A DNA stretch of 14,853 bases from Bacteroidetes bacterium UBA6491 (GCA_002436505.1 DJML01000070.1:2643-17495), one strand, 5' to 3'. Positions 1-7,734 are shown, numbered from the stretch's first letter. Notes: a model not told the origin generated them from the sequence alone. A program made the numbers and translations.

Positions 1-2250
1 CCTGCTGCAGAAGAACCTGCTGCAAAGAAATCTCCTGCTAAAGGATCAACTGAGGATGAGTCGGATGACGATGACTCTGAAGAGGATGAAATTGAAGGTA
101 AAGTGAAAATTGAGGTTAATGACAACCCTGTTCACGATCCGGATGCATTTGACTGGAGCATTGACAAAGAGGGATTTCCTCAGTACAACGACACCCGAAG
201 AAAAGAACTTATTGACCTTTACGACAACACCCTTTCTTCAATTGAAGAAGGAACGGTTGTTAAAGGCAAAGTTGTTTCTATCAGCAAAAAAGATGTTGTT
301 GTTAATATAGGATTTAAATCTGATGGCCTGGTAGGTCGTACAGAATTTAAAGACATGCCTAATCTGGCCATTGGCGATGAAGTTGAAGTCTATGTGGAAC
401 AGACAGAGGACCCATTGGGCCAGCTTGTCCTTTCACGACGTAAAGCAGTTGCTGAAACCGCATGGGACAGGATCAATGAAGCCAAAGAAAAGAATGAGAT
501 CCTTACGGGTTACGTGAAATCACGTACCAAAGGAGGTCTTGTAGTTGACGTAATGGGAATGGATGCCTTCCTTCCTGGTTCTCAGATCGATGTTAAACCG
601 ATCAGGGATTACGATCAATATGTTGGCCAGACCATGGAGTTCAAGGTTGTGAAGATCAATGAAGCGTTCAAAAACGTTGTGATCTCTCACAAGGCACTGA
701 TCGAAGATGATATTGAAGCACAAAAAGGCGAGATCCTTTCCAAACTGGAAAAAGGTCAGGTCCTTGAAGGTGTCGTTAAAAACATGACATCCTTCGGTGT
801 ATTCGTAGATCTGGGTGGCCTGGACGGGCTGCTTCATATCACAGATGTTTCATGGGGACGTATCAATCATCCTGAGGAAGTACTTAAACTTGATCAGAAG
901 ATCAATGTTGTAGTACTTGATTTTGACGATGACAAAAAACGTATCTCACTTGGCCTGAAACAGCTTACACCTCATCCTTGGCAAGACCTTTCTGAAGAAA
1001 TTCAGGTTGGAGCCAAAGTAAAAGGTAAAGTTGTTACAGTTGCTGATTACGGAGCATTCATTGAAATCGAGCCTGGTATCGAAGGATTGATCCACGTCTC
1101 AGAAATGAGCTGGTCTCAACACCTTAGAAATCCACAGGACTTCATGAAAGTAGGCGATGAGGTTGAAGCAATGATACTCACGCTGGAAAAAGAAGAACAC
1201 AAAATGTCTCTTGGTATCAAGCAGCTTACGCCTGATCCTTGGGAACATATTGACACTAAATATCCTGTTGGCTCTAAACACACCGGTGAAGTGAGGAACC
1301 TGACCAACTATGGTCTGTTCGTTGAACTGGAAGAAGGTGTTGACGGGCTTGTACACGTTTCTGACCTTAGCTGGAGCAAAAAGATAAAGCACCCTGCTGA
1401 GTTCACTAAGAAAGGTGAAAAACTGGAAGTGATCGTTCTTGAAATCGATCGTGATAACAGAAGATTAAGTCTAGGCCATAAACAGCTTGATGAAAATCCA
1501 TGGGAAACATTCGAATCGATCTTCACTGAAGGATCTGAACACGAAGGAACCGTTATTGAAGTCAGCGAAAGAGGTGCAACTGTCGCAATGCCTTATGGTG
1601 TTGAAGCTTTCGCTCCTACCAAGCACCTGAAAAAAGAGGATAAATCAACAGTGAAAGCTGACGATCTCTTGAATTTCAGGGTTATCGAATTCAATAAGAA
1701 CCAAAAACGCATCATCATTTCCCATACAGATATCTGGAAAGAAGAAGAACGCAGCAAACGTGACACTGAAACCCAGGAAAGAGTTAAAAAAGGGAAACAG
1801 ACCAGTAAAATGGTTGACAAGATGAACAAAGGCGTTTCACGTGATACACTTGGTGACCTTGGTGCCCTGGCAGAATTAAAAGCTAAAATGGAAGCGACAG
1901 AAGACGCTCCTAAAGCTAAAAAGGCTGCCCCGGCCAAAGAAGAGAAACCTGTTGCTAAAAAGAATGAGGTTAAAAAGGACGAACCGAAAGCAGAAGCTTC
2001 TGCTGACAATGCCGCACAACTGATCGAATTGATCGGTGCGGGAGACGAAGCGTCAAAAGATGACCTTAAGCAACTGAATGGTGTCGGACCTGCATTTGAG
2101 AAAAAGTTAAATGCTGCCGGAATTTATTCTTTTGCACAGATTAGCAAGCTGGATGAAACTTCAGCCCCAATGTTAGAAGAACTGATCGGCAAACCAGGAA
2201 TTGTTGCTAACAATGAATGGCTTAAACAAGTCGAAGAATTGACGAAATAG
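1..2250 (+). CDS. rpsA: 30S ribosomal protein S1 (5' end outside window), with C-terminal helix-hairpin-helix extension
   Basis: The frame is open from base 1, so the gene begins upstream of the window; the GTG at 103 is internal. The visible part starts with an Ala/Lys/Glu segment and a very acidic stretch (about 49-100), then six S1 OB-fold repeats at roughly 244-450, 487-702, 742-972, 1000-1231, 1261-1491 and 1522-1746. Repeats 3-5 are the most canonical, with the G-x-F-V/I-(D/E) and G-L-(L/I/V)-H-(I/V)-(T/S) patterns. S1 binds mRNA on the 30S subunit and helps recruit it for initiation. After repeat 6 come a charged helix and a Lys/Ala/Glu linker (about 1747-2040), then a compact region (2059-2247) containing LNGVGPAFEKKL, which reads as a helix-hairpin-helix. 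This tail is not part of classical S1. Six S1 repeats make the identity firm; the role of the tail is unknown. Confidence 0.96.
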   Translation, partial: PAAEEPAAKKSPAKGSTEDESDDDDSEEDEIEGKVKIEVNDNPVHDPDAFDWSIDKEGFPQYNDTRRKELIDLYDNTLSSIEEGTVVKGKVVSISKKDVVVNIGFKSDGLVGRTEFKDMPNLAIGDEVEVYVEQTEDPLGQLVLSRRKAVAETAWDRINEAKEKNEILTGYVKSRTKGGLVVDVMGMDAFLPGSQIDVKPIRDYDQYVGQTMEFKVVKINEAFKNVVISHKALIEDDIEAQKGEILSKLEKGQVLEGVVKNMTSFGVFVDLGGLDGLLHITDVSWGRINHPEEVLKLDQKINVVVLDFDDDKKRISLGLKQLTPHPWQDLSEEIQVGAKVKGKVVTVADYGAFIEIEPGIEGLIHVSEMSWSQHLRNPQDFMKVGDEVEAMILTLEKEEHKMSLGIKQLTPDPWEHIDTKYPVGSKHTGEVRNLTNYGLFVELEEGVDGLVHVSDLSWSKKIKHPAEFTKKGEKLEVIVLEIDRDNRRLSLGHKQLDENPWETFESIFTEGSEHEGTVIEVSERGATVAMPYGVEAFAPTKHLKKEDKSTVKADDLLNFRVIEFNKNQKRIIISHTDIWKEEERSKRDTETQERVKKGKQTSKMVDKMNKGVSRDTLGDLGALAELKAKMEATEDAPKAKKAAPAKEEKPVAKKNEVKKDEPKAEASADNAAQLIELIGAGDEASKDDLKQLNGVGPAFEKKLNAAGIYSFAQISKLDETSAPMLEELIGKPGIVANNEWLKQVEELTK

Positions 2251-2273
2251 ATGTTGATTACAAAATATACCGT

Positions 2274-2306
2274 AAAAAATCCCATTTTTGAATGGGATTT
2301 TTTTTT
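2274..2306 (+). terminator. Intrinsic terminator after rpsA
   Basis: A perfect 12-bp stem (2274-2285 with 2292-2303, core ATCCCAT/ATGGGAT) closes a 6-nt loop and runs into an uninterrupted T tract to 2306. It begins 24 bp after the rpsA stop and separates rpsA from the EVE/pyr operon. Confidence 0.88.
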
Positions 2307-2321
2307 GCATTATTTTTATAA

Positions 2322-2729
2322 ATGAACTATTGGTTGATCAAATCGGAACCGTTTAAATATTCCTGGTCTGACCTGGAAAAGGACAAGGAGACTTTCTGGG
2401 ACGGTGTGCGTAATTACACTGCACGGATAAATCTGAGGGCCATGAAAAAAGGCGATCTCTGCCTTTTCTATCACAGCAATAAGGGTCTGGAGGTCGTCGG
2501 AGTAGCCGAAGTGTCCAAAAGTGCTTACCAGGATCCTACCACGGACGATGACCGATGGGTTGCAGTTGATGTTAAGATGCACCATAAACTGGATAAGCCA
2601 GTAACTTTGAAAGATATTAAGGCCGATAGCAAGTTGTCGAACATGGAATTGGTACGGATTTCACGATTGTCCGTATCAAAAGTGACCCCTGATGAATACA
2701 AAAGGATAATTAACCTGTCAAAGAAATAA
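2322..2729 (+). CDS. EVE-domain protein (thymocyte nuclear protein 1-like)
   Basis: This 135-residue protein is a single EVE domain from end to end. It starts with MNYWLIKSEP, followed by W-D-G-V-R-N-Y-x-A-R, the M-K-x-G-D-L-C-L-F-Y-H-S strand and VVGVAEV, all hallmarks of the family. EVE domains share the PUA-like fold and are thought to bind modified bases in DNA or RNA; the target here cannot be told from the sequence. There is no signal peptide, so it should be cytosolic. It is the first gene of a compact operon: its TAA is followed directly by the pyrR ATG with no spacer. No Shine-Dalgarno sequence precedes the ATG. A pyrimidine-related role would only be inferred from position. Confidence 0.9.
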   Translation: MNYWLIKSEPFKYSWSDLEKDKETFWDGVRNYTARINLRAMKKGDLCLFYHSNKGLEVVGVAEVSKSAYQDPTTDDDRWVAVDVKMHHKLDKPVTLKDIKADSKLSNMELVRISRLSVSKVTPDEYKRIINLSKK

Positions 2730-3266
2730 ATGGAAGAGCGGATCATACTTAACCAAAAAAAGATCGATATCATTCTTGAGCGTATGGCGCATCAGGTTTA
2801 TGAAAACCGCATCGATCTTTCGAATACCGCCATCATCGGTCTGCTGCCAAGAGGCAAGGCCATCGCTGAAGCCATACATGAAAGGCTATGCAGGATGAGT
2901 GGAATGAAGATTGCTTTCGGCACACTTGACAGCACCTTTTACAGGGACGATTTCAGAAGATCAGACAAACCGATCCTTCCAACGGCAATGCACCTTGATT
3001 TCCAGATAGAGAATAAATATGTGGTGATCGTGGACGATGTGCTTTACACCGGACGATCGGTGCGCTCTGCACTTAATGCACTCTCAGATTTTGGGAGACC
3101 GCTTAAAACTGAACTGATGGTTTTAATTGACCGGAGATACAACAGAGAACTCCCTATACAACCGGATTATGTCGGTGAAGTAGTGGATACACGTGCCCAC
3201 GATAAAGTCAAAGTTTCATTTGAAAATTCAGAGAAAAAAGTTTGGATCAGCACAAAACAACCGTAA
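2730..3266 (+). CDS. pyrR: PyrR-type phosphoribosyltransferase (pyr regulator / uracil phosphoribosyltransferase)
   Basis: The 178-residue product has the type I PRTase fold: GLLPRGKAIAE (37-47), the PyrR-like LDSTFYRDDFRR (66-77), and the PRPP loop VVIVDDVLYTGRS (98-110) followed by the flexible C-terminal part with LIDRRYNRELPIQPDYVG. PyrR proteins bind UMP/UTP and pyr mRNA to attenuate transcription in Gram-positives, and convert uracil plus PRPP to UMP. I see no PyrR-type anti-antiterminator leader in this window, so RNA-based control of this operon is not supported; the enzyme role or control elsewhere remains possible. The gene abuts the EVE gene and overlaps the likely pyrB start by 25 bp, which suggests translational coupling. 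Confidence 0.93.
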   Translation: MEERIILNQKKIDIILERMAHQVYENRIDLSNTAIIGLLPRGKAIAEAIHERLCRMSGMKIAFGTLDSTFYRDDFRRSDKPILPTAMHLDFQIENKYVVIVDDVLYTGRSVRSALNALSDFGRPLKTELMVLIDRRYNRELPIQPDYVGEVVDTRAHDKVKVSFENSEKKVWISTKQP

Positions 3267-4189
3267 AACGACTGTCTGTCAAACATCTTCTTGGGATCAA
3301 GGATCTCACAAAAGAGGACATTGAGCAGATCTTTGCGACTGCAGACGAGTTCAAAAGCATCTTGAACCGCCAGGTAAGGAAAGTCCCTACACTTAGAGAT
3401 ATGACCATCGCCAATCTCTTCTTTGAAAATTCCACCAGAACGAAACTTTCCTTTGAACTTGCCGAAAAAAGACTTTCTGCAGATGTGGTCAACTTCGCCA
3501 GCTCAAGTTCATCTGTTTCTAAAGGAGAAACCCTTATCGACACAGTGAATAACATCCTTTCGATGAAAGTTGACATGGTCGTAATGCGTCACCCTGCTCC
3601 CGGGGCCTGTGCGTTCCTTTCTAAACACGTGGACGCCTGCATCGTGAATGCTGGTGACGGGACCCATGAGCATCCTACCCAGGCGCTTCTGGATGCGTTC
3701 TCAATACGCGAAAAACTTGGAGATATACAGGGTAAAAAGGTGGTGATCGTAGGGGACATACTTCATTCGCGTGTCGCCCTTTCGAACATATACTGCCTTC
3801 AAAAACTTGGCGCCGAAGTCATGGTTTGCGGTATACCAACTCTGATACCAAGGCACATCGAATCGCTAGGAGTTAAGGTAAGCTACAACCTGAAAGAAGC
3901 ACTTCAGTGGTGCGATGTAGCCAACATGCTAAGGATCCAGCTTGAAAGGCAGGACACAAAATATTTCCCCAGCCTGAGGGAATATACAATGCAGTTCGGA
4001 CTCACCAAAGACTTGCTAAACAGCATAGGAAAAGAAATCGTTGTTATGCACCCAGGGCCAATAAACAGAGGTGTTGAAATAAGCTCAGATGTGGCAGATT
4101 CTGATCAATCCATTATTCTCCAGCAAGTTGAAAATGGTGTCGCTATCAGAATGGCTGTACTCTATCTTCTGGCTGAAAGAAAAGACTGA
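3242..4189 (+). CDS. pyrB: Aspartate carbamoyltransferase catalytic subunit
   Basis: PyrB joins carbamoyl phosphate and L-aspartate to give N-carbamoyl-aspartate, the committed step of pyrimidine synthesis. Visible motifs are the carbamoyl-phosphate loop FFENSTRTKLSFE (60-72), RHPAPG (116-121), GDGTHEHPTQALLDAF (138-153), and HPGPINRG (270-277). The length of 315 residues fits the family. No regulatory subunit (pyrI) is next to it. No ATG fits: the frame opens at 3224 after a stop, and the family's conserved N-terminus (LSVKHLLGIKDL) begins about 30 bp after a TTG at 3242. TTG, inside the last 25 bp of pyrR, is therefore the best start; a CTG at 3272 is the only close alternative. Its TGA overlaps the next ATG by one base (TGATG), so coupling to the asparaginase is likely. 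Confidence 0.95.
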   Translation: MDQHKTTVKRLSVKHLLGIKDLTKEDIEQIFATADEFKSILNRQVRKVPTLRDMTIANLFFENSTRTKLSFELAEKRLSADVVNFASSSSSVSKGETLIDTVNNILSMKVDMVVMRHPAPGACAFLSKHVDACIVNAGDGTHEHPTQALLDAFSIREKLGDIQGKKVVIVGDILHSRVALSNIYCLQKLGAEVMVCGIPTLIPRHIESLGVKVSYNLKEALQWCDVANMLRIQLERQDTKYFPSLREYTMQFGLTKDLLNSIGKEIVVMHPGPINRGVEISSDVADSDQSIILQQVENGVAIRMAVLYLLAERKD

Positions 4190-5232
4190 TGGGTACCAGA
4201 ATATTCATTCTTTATACCGGGGGAACCATTGGAATGGCCCCTTCAGATCCTGCTAATCCAAACAGCCCTTTGGAACCAAAAGACTGGTCGTACCTTCAGC
4301 AATTTATGCCAAGTATTAGGGAAAACGGGTATTTCTCTAAAACCAGGGGAATAGAGTTCACCTATCATTCACTGGATCTAATACTCGACTCGTCCCAGTT
4401 CAATACCGAACACTGGATCACAATGGCAGGGATCATCAGAAACAACTACGATGATTACGATGGTTTCATTATCATCCACGGTACAGACACAATGGCTTAT
4501 ACTGCCTCAGCTTTAAGCTTTATGCTTCTTGGGCTTTCTAAACCCATTGTCCTTACCGGAAGTCAGTTGCCGATATTCCATCCACGCACAGACGCGGTCA
4601 CTAACCTCGGGAATGCAATTCATATTGCCGGTCATAAGGCTTTTGACATGCCAGTTTTACCGGAGGTAAGCATCTGTTTTGAAGACCGGGTATACCGTGG
4701 GAACAGAACCATAAAATTCAGCACCAATGATTTCAAAGGTTTCGCTTCTCCAAATTACCCCCCTCTTGTTGAGTTGGAAGAATCAATTCGCTTCTTTCCC
4801 CAGTTGTATAATCGCCCGGCAGAAAGTGATCTGCAGATAATGAATTCACTTGATACACGGGTTATAAGTATTAGCCTTTTCCCCGGAATGAGGGCAGAAA
4901 GCATATCCCGACTTGTCGGAGACGACACAAAGGGACTTATAATTCACACCTTTGGCGCCGGAAATGTACCCTGTACACCAGAATTTATCAGAGCCATAGA
5001 AGAAGTTCGAAACAATGGTATCACAGTAATGTTTATTACACAATGCTATAATGGAAGCGTTGAATTAGGCAAATACAAATCATCACAGGTCTTCAGAGAA
5101 CTTGGAGTAGTATCGGGAGGCGACATGACAAATGAGGCAGCCCTGGCTAAAATGATGTGGGTCCTTGGCAATTTCAGAGGGGATGAAATATCTAAAAAAT
5201 TGCTGGAAAATGTCGTCGGAGAACGATCCTGA
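4189..5232 (+). CDS. ansA: Type I (cytosolic) L-asparaginase
   Basis: The 347-residue enzyme hydrolyses L-asparagine to L-aspartate and ammonia. It has both asparaginase signatures: YTGGTIGM (9-16, with T10/T13 near the nucleophile) and HGTDTMAYTASAL (97-109, with the T-D pair). A candidate catalytic lysine lies in GNRTIK at 176. There is no signal peptide, unlike periplasmic type II enzymes, which supports the AnsA assignment. The C-terminal domain (about 220-347) contains HTFGAGNVP and SGGDMTNEAALAKM, as in type I enzymes. It overlaps pyrB by one base and ends the operon. Aspartate made here could feed PyrB, and the ammonia could feed carbamoyl phosphate synthesis; that link is inferred from position and chemistry. 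Confidence 0.93.
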   Translation: MGTRIFILYTGGTIGMAPSDPANPNSPLEPKDWSYLQQFMPSIRENGYFSKTRGIEFTYHSLDLILDSSQFNTEHWITMAGIIRNNYDDYDGFIIIHGTDTMAYTASALSFMLLGLSKPIVLTGSQLPIFHPRTDAVTNLGNAIHIAGHKAFDMPVLPEVSICFEDRVYRGNRTIKFSTNDFKGFASPNYPPLVELEESIRFFPQLYNRPAESDLQIMNSLDTRVISISLFPGMRAESISRLVGDDTKGLIIHTFGAGNVPCTPEFIRAIEEVRNNGITVMFITQCYNGSVELGKYKSSQVFRELGVVSGGDMTNEAALAKMMWVLGNFRGDEISKKLLENVVGERS

Positions 5233-5301
5233 CACTAAGTTTCGTACAGCGCCTGACCGTTACACATTTTCTTTGATTTAATTATCTTATAGTCAGCCAT
5301 T

Positions 5302-5328
5302 TAAACGCAAAAGATGCGTTTATTTTTT
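5302..5328 (+). terminator. Intrinsic terminator after the pyr/asparaginase operon
   Basis: An 8-bp stem (5302-5309 TAAACGCA with 5315-5322 TGCGTTTA) around a 5-nt loop is followed by six Ts (5323-5328). It lies 69 bp after the asparaginase stop and before gyrB. The stem is short and AT-rich at its base but the U tract is clear. Confidence 0.75.
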
Positions 5329-5336
5329 GTGGATAA
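5328..5336 (-). promoter_or_regulatory. Perfect DnaA-box 9-mer upstream of gyrB
   Basis: The + strand reads TGTGGATAA, that is TTATCCACA on the - strand, the exact consensus DnaA box. It sits directly after the terminator U tract and 68 bp before the gyrB ATG. It is a single box: I see no cluster of further boxes or an AT-rich unwinding element, so it may be a DnaA-controlled promoter site rather than an origin. Confidence 0.5.
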
Positions 5337-5346
5337 CATAAACGTG

Positions 5347-5375
5347 CTCAACCCCTTATTTTGCTGGGGGTTGAG
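5347..5375. repeat. Inverted repeat in the gyrB upstream region
   Basis: CTCAACCCC (5347-5355) and GGGGTTGAG (5367-5375) form a perfect 9-bp, GC-rich inverted repeat with an 11-nt spacer. No T run follows, so it is a poor terminator. A weak -7-like element, TATCTTTA (5377-5384, one mismatch to TAnnTTTG), begins two bases after it. The repeat could be an operator or a leader hairpin for gyrB. Confidence 0.55.
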
Positions 5376-5404
5376 GTATCTTTACAGCTTTAGCAATAAT
5401 AAAA

Positions 5405-7363
5405 ATGAGCGAGGAACAAAAGAAGGTGAACAGGGGCGATTACGGAGCCGATAATATTCAGGTCCTTGAAGGACTGGAAGCAGTACGAAAAAGACCTGCA
5501 ATGTATATTGGGGATATTGGCCCAAAAGGGTTACATCACCTTGTGTACGAGGTTGTAGATAATTCGATTGATGAAGCACTGGCAGGATATGCCAGGATCA
5601 TAGATGTTTTTATCAATGAGGACAATTCGATAACTGTAGAAGATGATGGCCGGGGTATACCTGTTGCCATGCACGCGAAGGAAAAAAAATCCGCTTTGGA
5701 GGTCGTAATGACCGTACTTCATGCCGGCGGTAAGTTTGACAAAGACACCTATAAAGTTTCCGGTGGGCTCCACGGTGTGGGTGTTTCATGTGTAAATGCA
5801 CTTTCGTCAAAACTTCTGGCAGAAGTTCATCGCGATGGCAAGATCTATCGTCAGGAATATTCTATCGGTAAGCCTGTGACACAGGTTGAAACGGTCGGAG
5901 ACTCAGACAAAACAGGAACCATTGTCTCATTCTGGCCGGATAGGACCATCTTTCAGGCTACAACTTACAATTACGATACGCTAGCAAGCAGGCTCAGAGA
6001 ACTGGCTTATCTGAACAAAGGGATAAAACTTACACTTACAGACAGAAGGAACAAAGATGACGATGGAAATTTTCATTCGGATGTCTTCTTTAGTGAAGGT
6101 GGATTAAAAGAATTTGTACGCTACCTGGACGGTACCAGGGAGCCTCTAATTCCTGAACCTATCTATGCCGAAGGTGAAAAGAACGGTGTACCCGTGGAAA
6201 TTTCATTCCAGTACAACAATGGGTATTCTGAAAACCTTCATTCCTATGTGAACAACATCAATACCATTGAAGGTGGTACACACGTAGCCGGTTTCAGGCG
6301 TGCATTGACCAGAACCCTGAAGTCCTACGCTGATAAAGAAGGATATTTTTCAAAACTAAAGTTTGAAATAAGCGGCGATGATTTTCGTGAAGGACTAACA
6401 GGAGTTATCTCAGTGAAAGTCCAGGAACCTCAGTTTGAAGGCCAGACCAAAACAAAACTTGGCAACTCGGAAGTCAGCGGTGCTGTTGATCAGGCAGTTG
6501 GTGAAATGCTGAACAATTACCTTGAGGAAAATCCCAACCAGGCCCGATTGATCATCAATAAAGTGGTCATTGCTGCCCAGGCAAGACATGCAGCCCGAAA
6601 GGCCCGTGAAATGGTTCAGAGAAAAGGGGCCATGTCCGGTGTTGGATTGCCAGGGAAATTGTCGGATTGCTCCGAAAAGGACCCGGATAAATGTGAGATA
6701 TATCTTGTGGAGGGCGACTCAGCAGGCGGAACAGCAAAACAAGGCCGTGACCGTAAATTCCAGGCCATCCTCCCCTTGAGGGGTAAGATCCTTAACGTGG
6801 AAAAGGCAATGGAACATAAGATCTATGACAACGAAGAGATCAAAAACATGTTCACTGCTCTCGGTGTAACGATTGGAACAGAGGAAGACGACAAGGAGCT
6901 TAACATAGTAAAACTAAGATACTCTAAGGTAATAATCATGACGGATGCGGACGTTGACGGATCACACATCAGAACACTGATCCTCACGCTGTTCTTCCGT
7001 TATATGAAACGTCTTATCGAAGAAGGGAACATCTATATTGCTACTCCCCCGCTTTACCAGGTAAAAAAAGGCAAGGAAATGGCATACTGCTGGAGTGACG
7101 AGGACCGAGACAGAGAAGTTATGAGAATTGGAGGTGATAAACCGGACAGTGTTTCCGTTCAGAGATACAAAGGTCTTGGAGAAATGAATGCTGAACAACT
7201 CTGGGAAACGACCATGAATCCTGAAACCCGCACACTTAAGCAAGTAACACTGGAGAGTGCTGCAGAAGCTGATCACATATTCTCTATGCTAATGGGTGAC
7301 GAAGTCGCTCCTCGCCGTGAGTTTATTGAGGCAAATGCGAAATATGCCAACATTGACGTATAA
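5405..7363 (+). CDS. gyrB: DNA gyrase subunit B
   Basis: GyrB provides the ATPase and part of the cleavage core of the gyrase A2B2 complex that introduces negative supercoils. The 652-residue protein shows the GHKL ATPase motifs EVVDNSIDEA (49-58), DDGRGIPV (80-87) and GGLHGVGV (120-127), then the transducer domain. The TOPRIM region has EGDSAGG (436-442), PLRGKILNVEKA, and the metal-binding MTDADVDGSH (512-521). The tail contains QRYKGLGEMN. The length matches the short GyrB type without the enterobacterial insertion. ParE is the main alternative, but QRYKGLGEMNAEQLWETTM and overall length favour GyrB. The ATG follows an A-rich leader without Shine-Dalgarno. It appears to be a single-gene unit, with a 129-bp gap to rpmB and no convincing terminator in that gap. 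Confidence 0.95.
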   Translation: MSEEQKKVNRGDYGADNIQVLEGLEAVRKRPAMYIGDIGPKGLHHLVYEVVDNSIDEALAGYARIIDVFINEDNSITVEDDGRGIPVAMHAKEKKSALEVVMTVLHAGGKFDKDTYKVSGGLHGVGVSCVNALSSKLLAEVHRDGKIYRQEYSIGKPVTQVETVGDSDKTGTIVSFWPDRTIFQATTYNYDTLASRLRELAYLNKGIKLTLTDRRNKDDDGNFHSDVFFSEGGLKEFVRYLDGTREPLIPEPIYAEGEKNGVPVEISFQYNNGYSENLHSYVNNINTIEGGTHVAGFRRALTRTLKSYADKEGYFSKLKFEISGDDFREGLTGVISVKVQEPQFEGQTKTKLGNSEVSGAVDQAVGEMLNNYLEENPNQARLIINKVVIAAQARHAARKAREMVQRKGAMSGVGLPGKLSDCSEKDPDKCEIYLVEGDSAGGTAKQGRDRKFQAILPLRGKILNVEKAMEHKIYDNEEIKNMFTALGVTIGTEEDDKELNIVKLRYSKVIIMTDADVDGSHIRTLILTLFFRYMKRLIEEGNIYIATPPLYQVKKGKEMAYCWSDEDRDREVMRIGGDKPDSVSVQRYKGLGEMNAEQLWETTMNPETRTLKQVTLESAAEADHIFSMLMGDEVAPRREFIEANAKYANIDV

Positions 7364-7441
7364 AAGGAACCGGTAACATACCTCTTTACTACTTTATGCA
7401 TTCTTTTTGTGAAGATTAATGCAAAATAATCGTAGGTAATG

Positions 7442-7473
7442 TTTGTGAATTTGAATTGAAAGTCTGAAATTTG
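7442..7473 (+). promoter_or_regulatory. Candidate Bacteroidota-type promoter for rpmB-rpmG
   Basis: TTTG (7442-7445) is followed after 20 bp by GAAATTTG (7466-7473), one mismatch from the -7 consensus TAnnTTTG. It would start transcription around 7479, leaving a short A-rich leader before the rpmB ATG at 7493. The rest of the 7364-7492 gap holds a weak TGCATT/AATGCA inverted repeat (7397-7402, 7418-7423) without a T run. Confidence 0.45.
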
Positions 7474-7492
7474 CACTCCTAAAAAAATTAAG

Positions 7493-7726
7493 ATGGCACG
7501 AGTTTGTGAATTGACCGGGAAGAAAGCTATGAAGGGTAACCACGTAGCTCACTCCAATATAAAGACCAAAAGAAGGTTTTATCCGAACCTTCATACCAAG
7601 CGTTTTTACCTTCCGGAAGAGGATCGATGGGTAACTTTGAAGGTGTCAACCTCTGCCCTGAGAACCATAAATAAAAAAGGCATTACTGAAGTACTTAAGA
7701 ATTTCGAAAAGTACGGTAAAATATAA
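7493..7726 (+). CDS. rpmB: 50S ribosomal protein L28
   Basis: The 77-residue basic protein begins MARVCELTGKKAMKGNHVAHSN and contains NIKTKRRFYPNL and KVSTSALRTINKKG, the standard L28 pattern, at the expected length. It is a structural component of the large subunit. It heads a ribosomal cluster, 8 bp before rpmG. The leader is A-rich (CCTAAAAAAATTAAG before ATG) with no Shine-Dalgarno. Confidence 0.97.
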   Translation: MARVCELTGKKAMKGNHVAHSNIKTKRRFYPNLHTKRFYLPEEDRWVTLKVSTSALRTINKKGITEVLKNFEKYGKI

Positions 7727-7734
7727 CAACGAAG

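Noticed and set aside
103..105. GTG as the start of rpsA
   Set aside because: The frame is open upstream to base 1 with a continuing acidic and Ala/Lys-rich tail, so the true start is outside the window.
520..2009. Several minus-strand reading frames of 60-140 codons opposite rpsA, and similar ones opposite pyrB, gyrB, ftsY, rimO and the OmpA-like gene
   Set aside because: They lie wholly inside strongly supported + strand genes, have low-complexity or Ser/Phe-rich translations, and match no family I recognise. They are antisense shadows.
2287..2318. TTTG-N20-TATTTTTA as a promoter for the EVE gene
   Set aside because: The spacing is good, but the implied start would fall at or after the ATG at 2322, and the elements come from the terminator loop and T-rich DNA.
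2251..2321. PyrR-binding attenuator leader for the pyr operon
   Set aside because: The only hairpin is the rpsA terminator. No PyrR-type anti-antiterminator sequence or competing structure is visible.
5233..5404. Replication origin upstream of gyrB
   Set aside because: Only one DnaA box is visible, with no cluster of boxes or clear AT-rich unwinding region, and dnaA/dnaN are not adjacent.
7397..7423. Terminator after gyrB
   Set aside because: The TGCATT/AATGCA repeat is only 6 bp with a long loop and no T tract.
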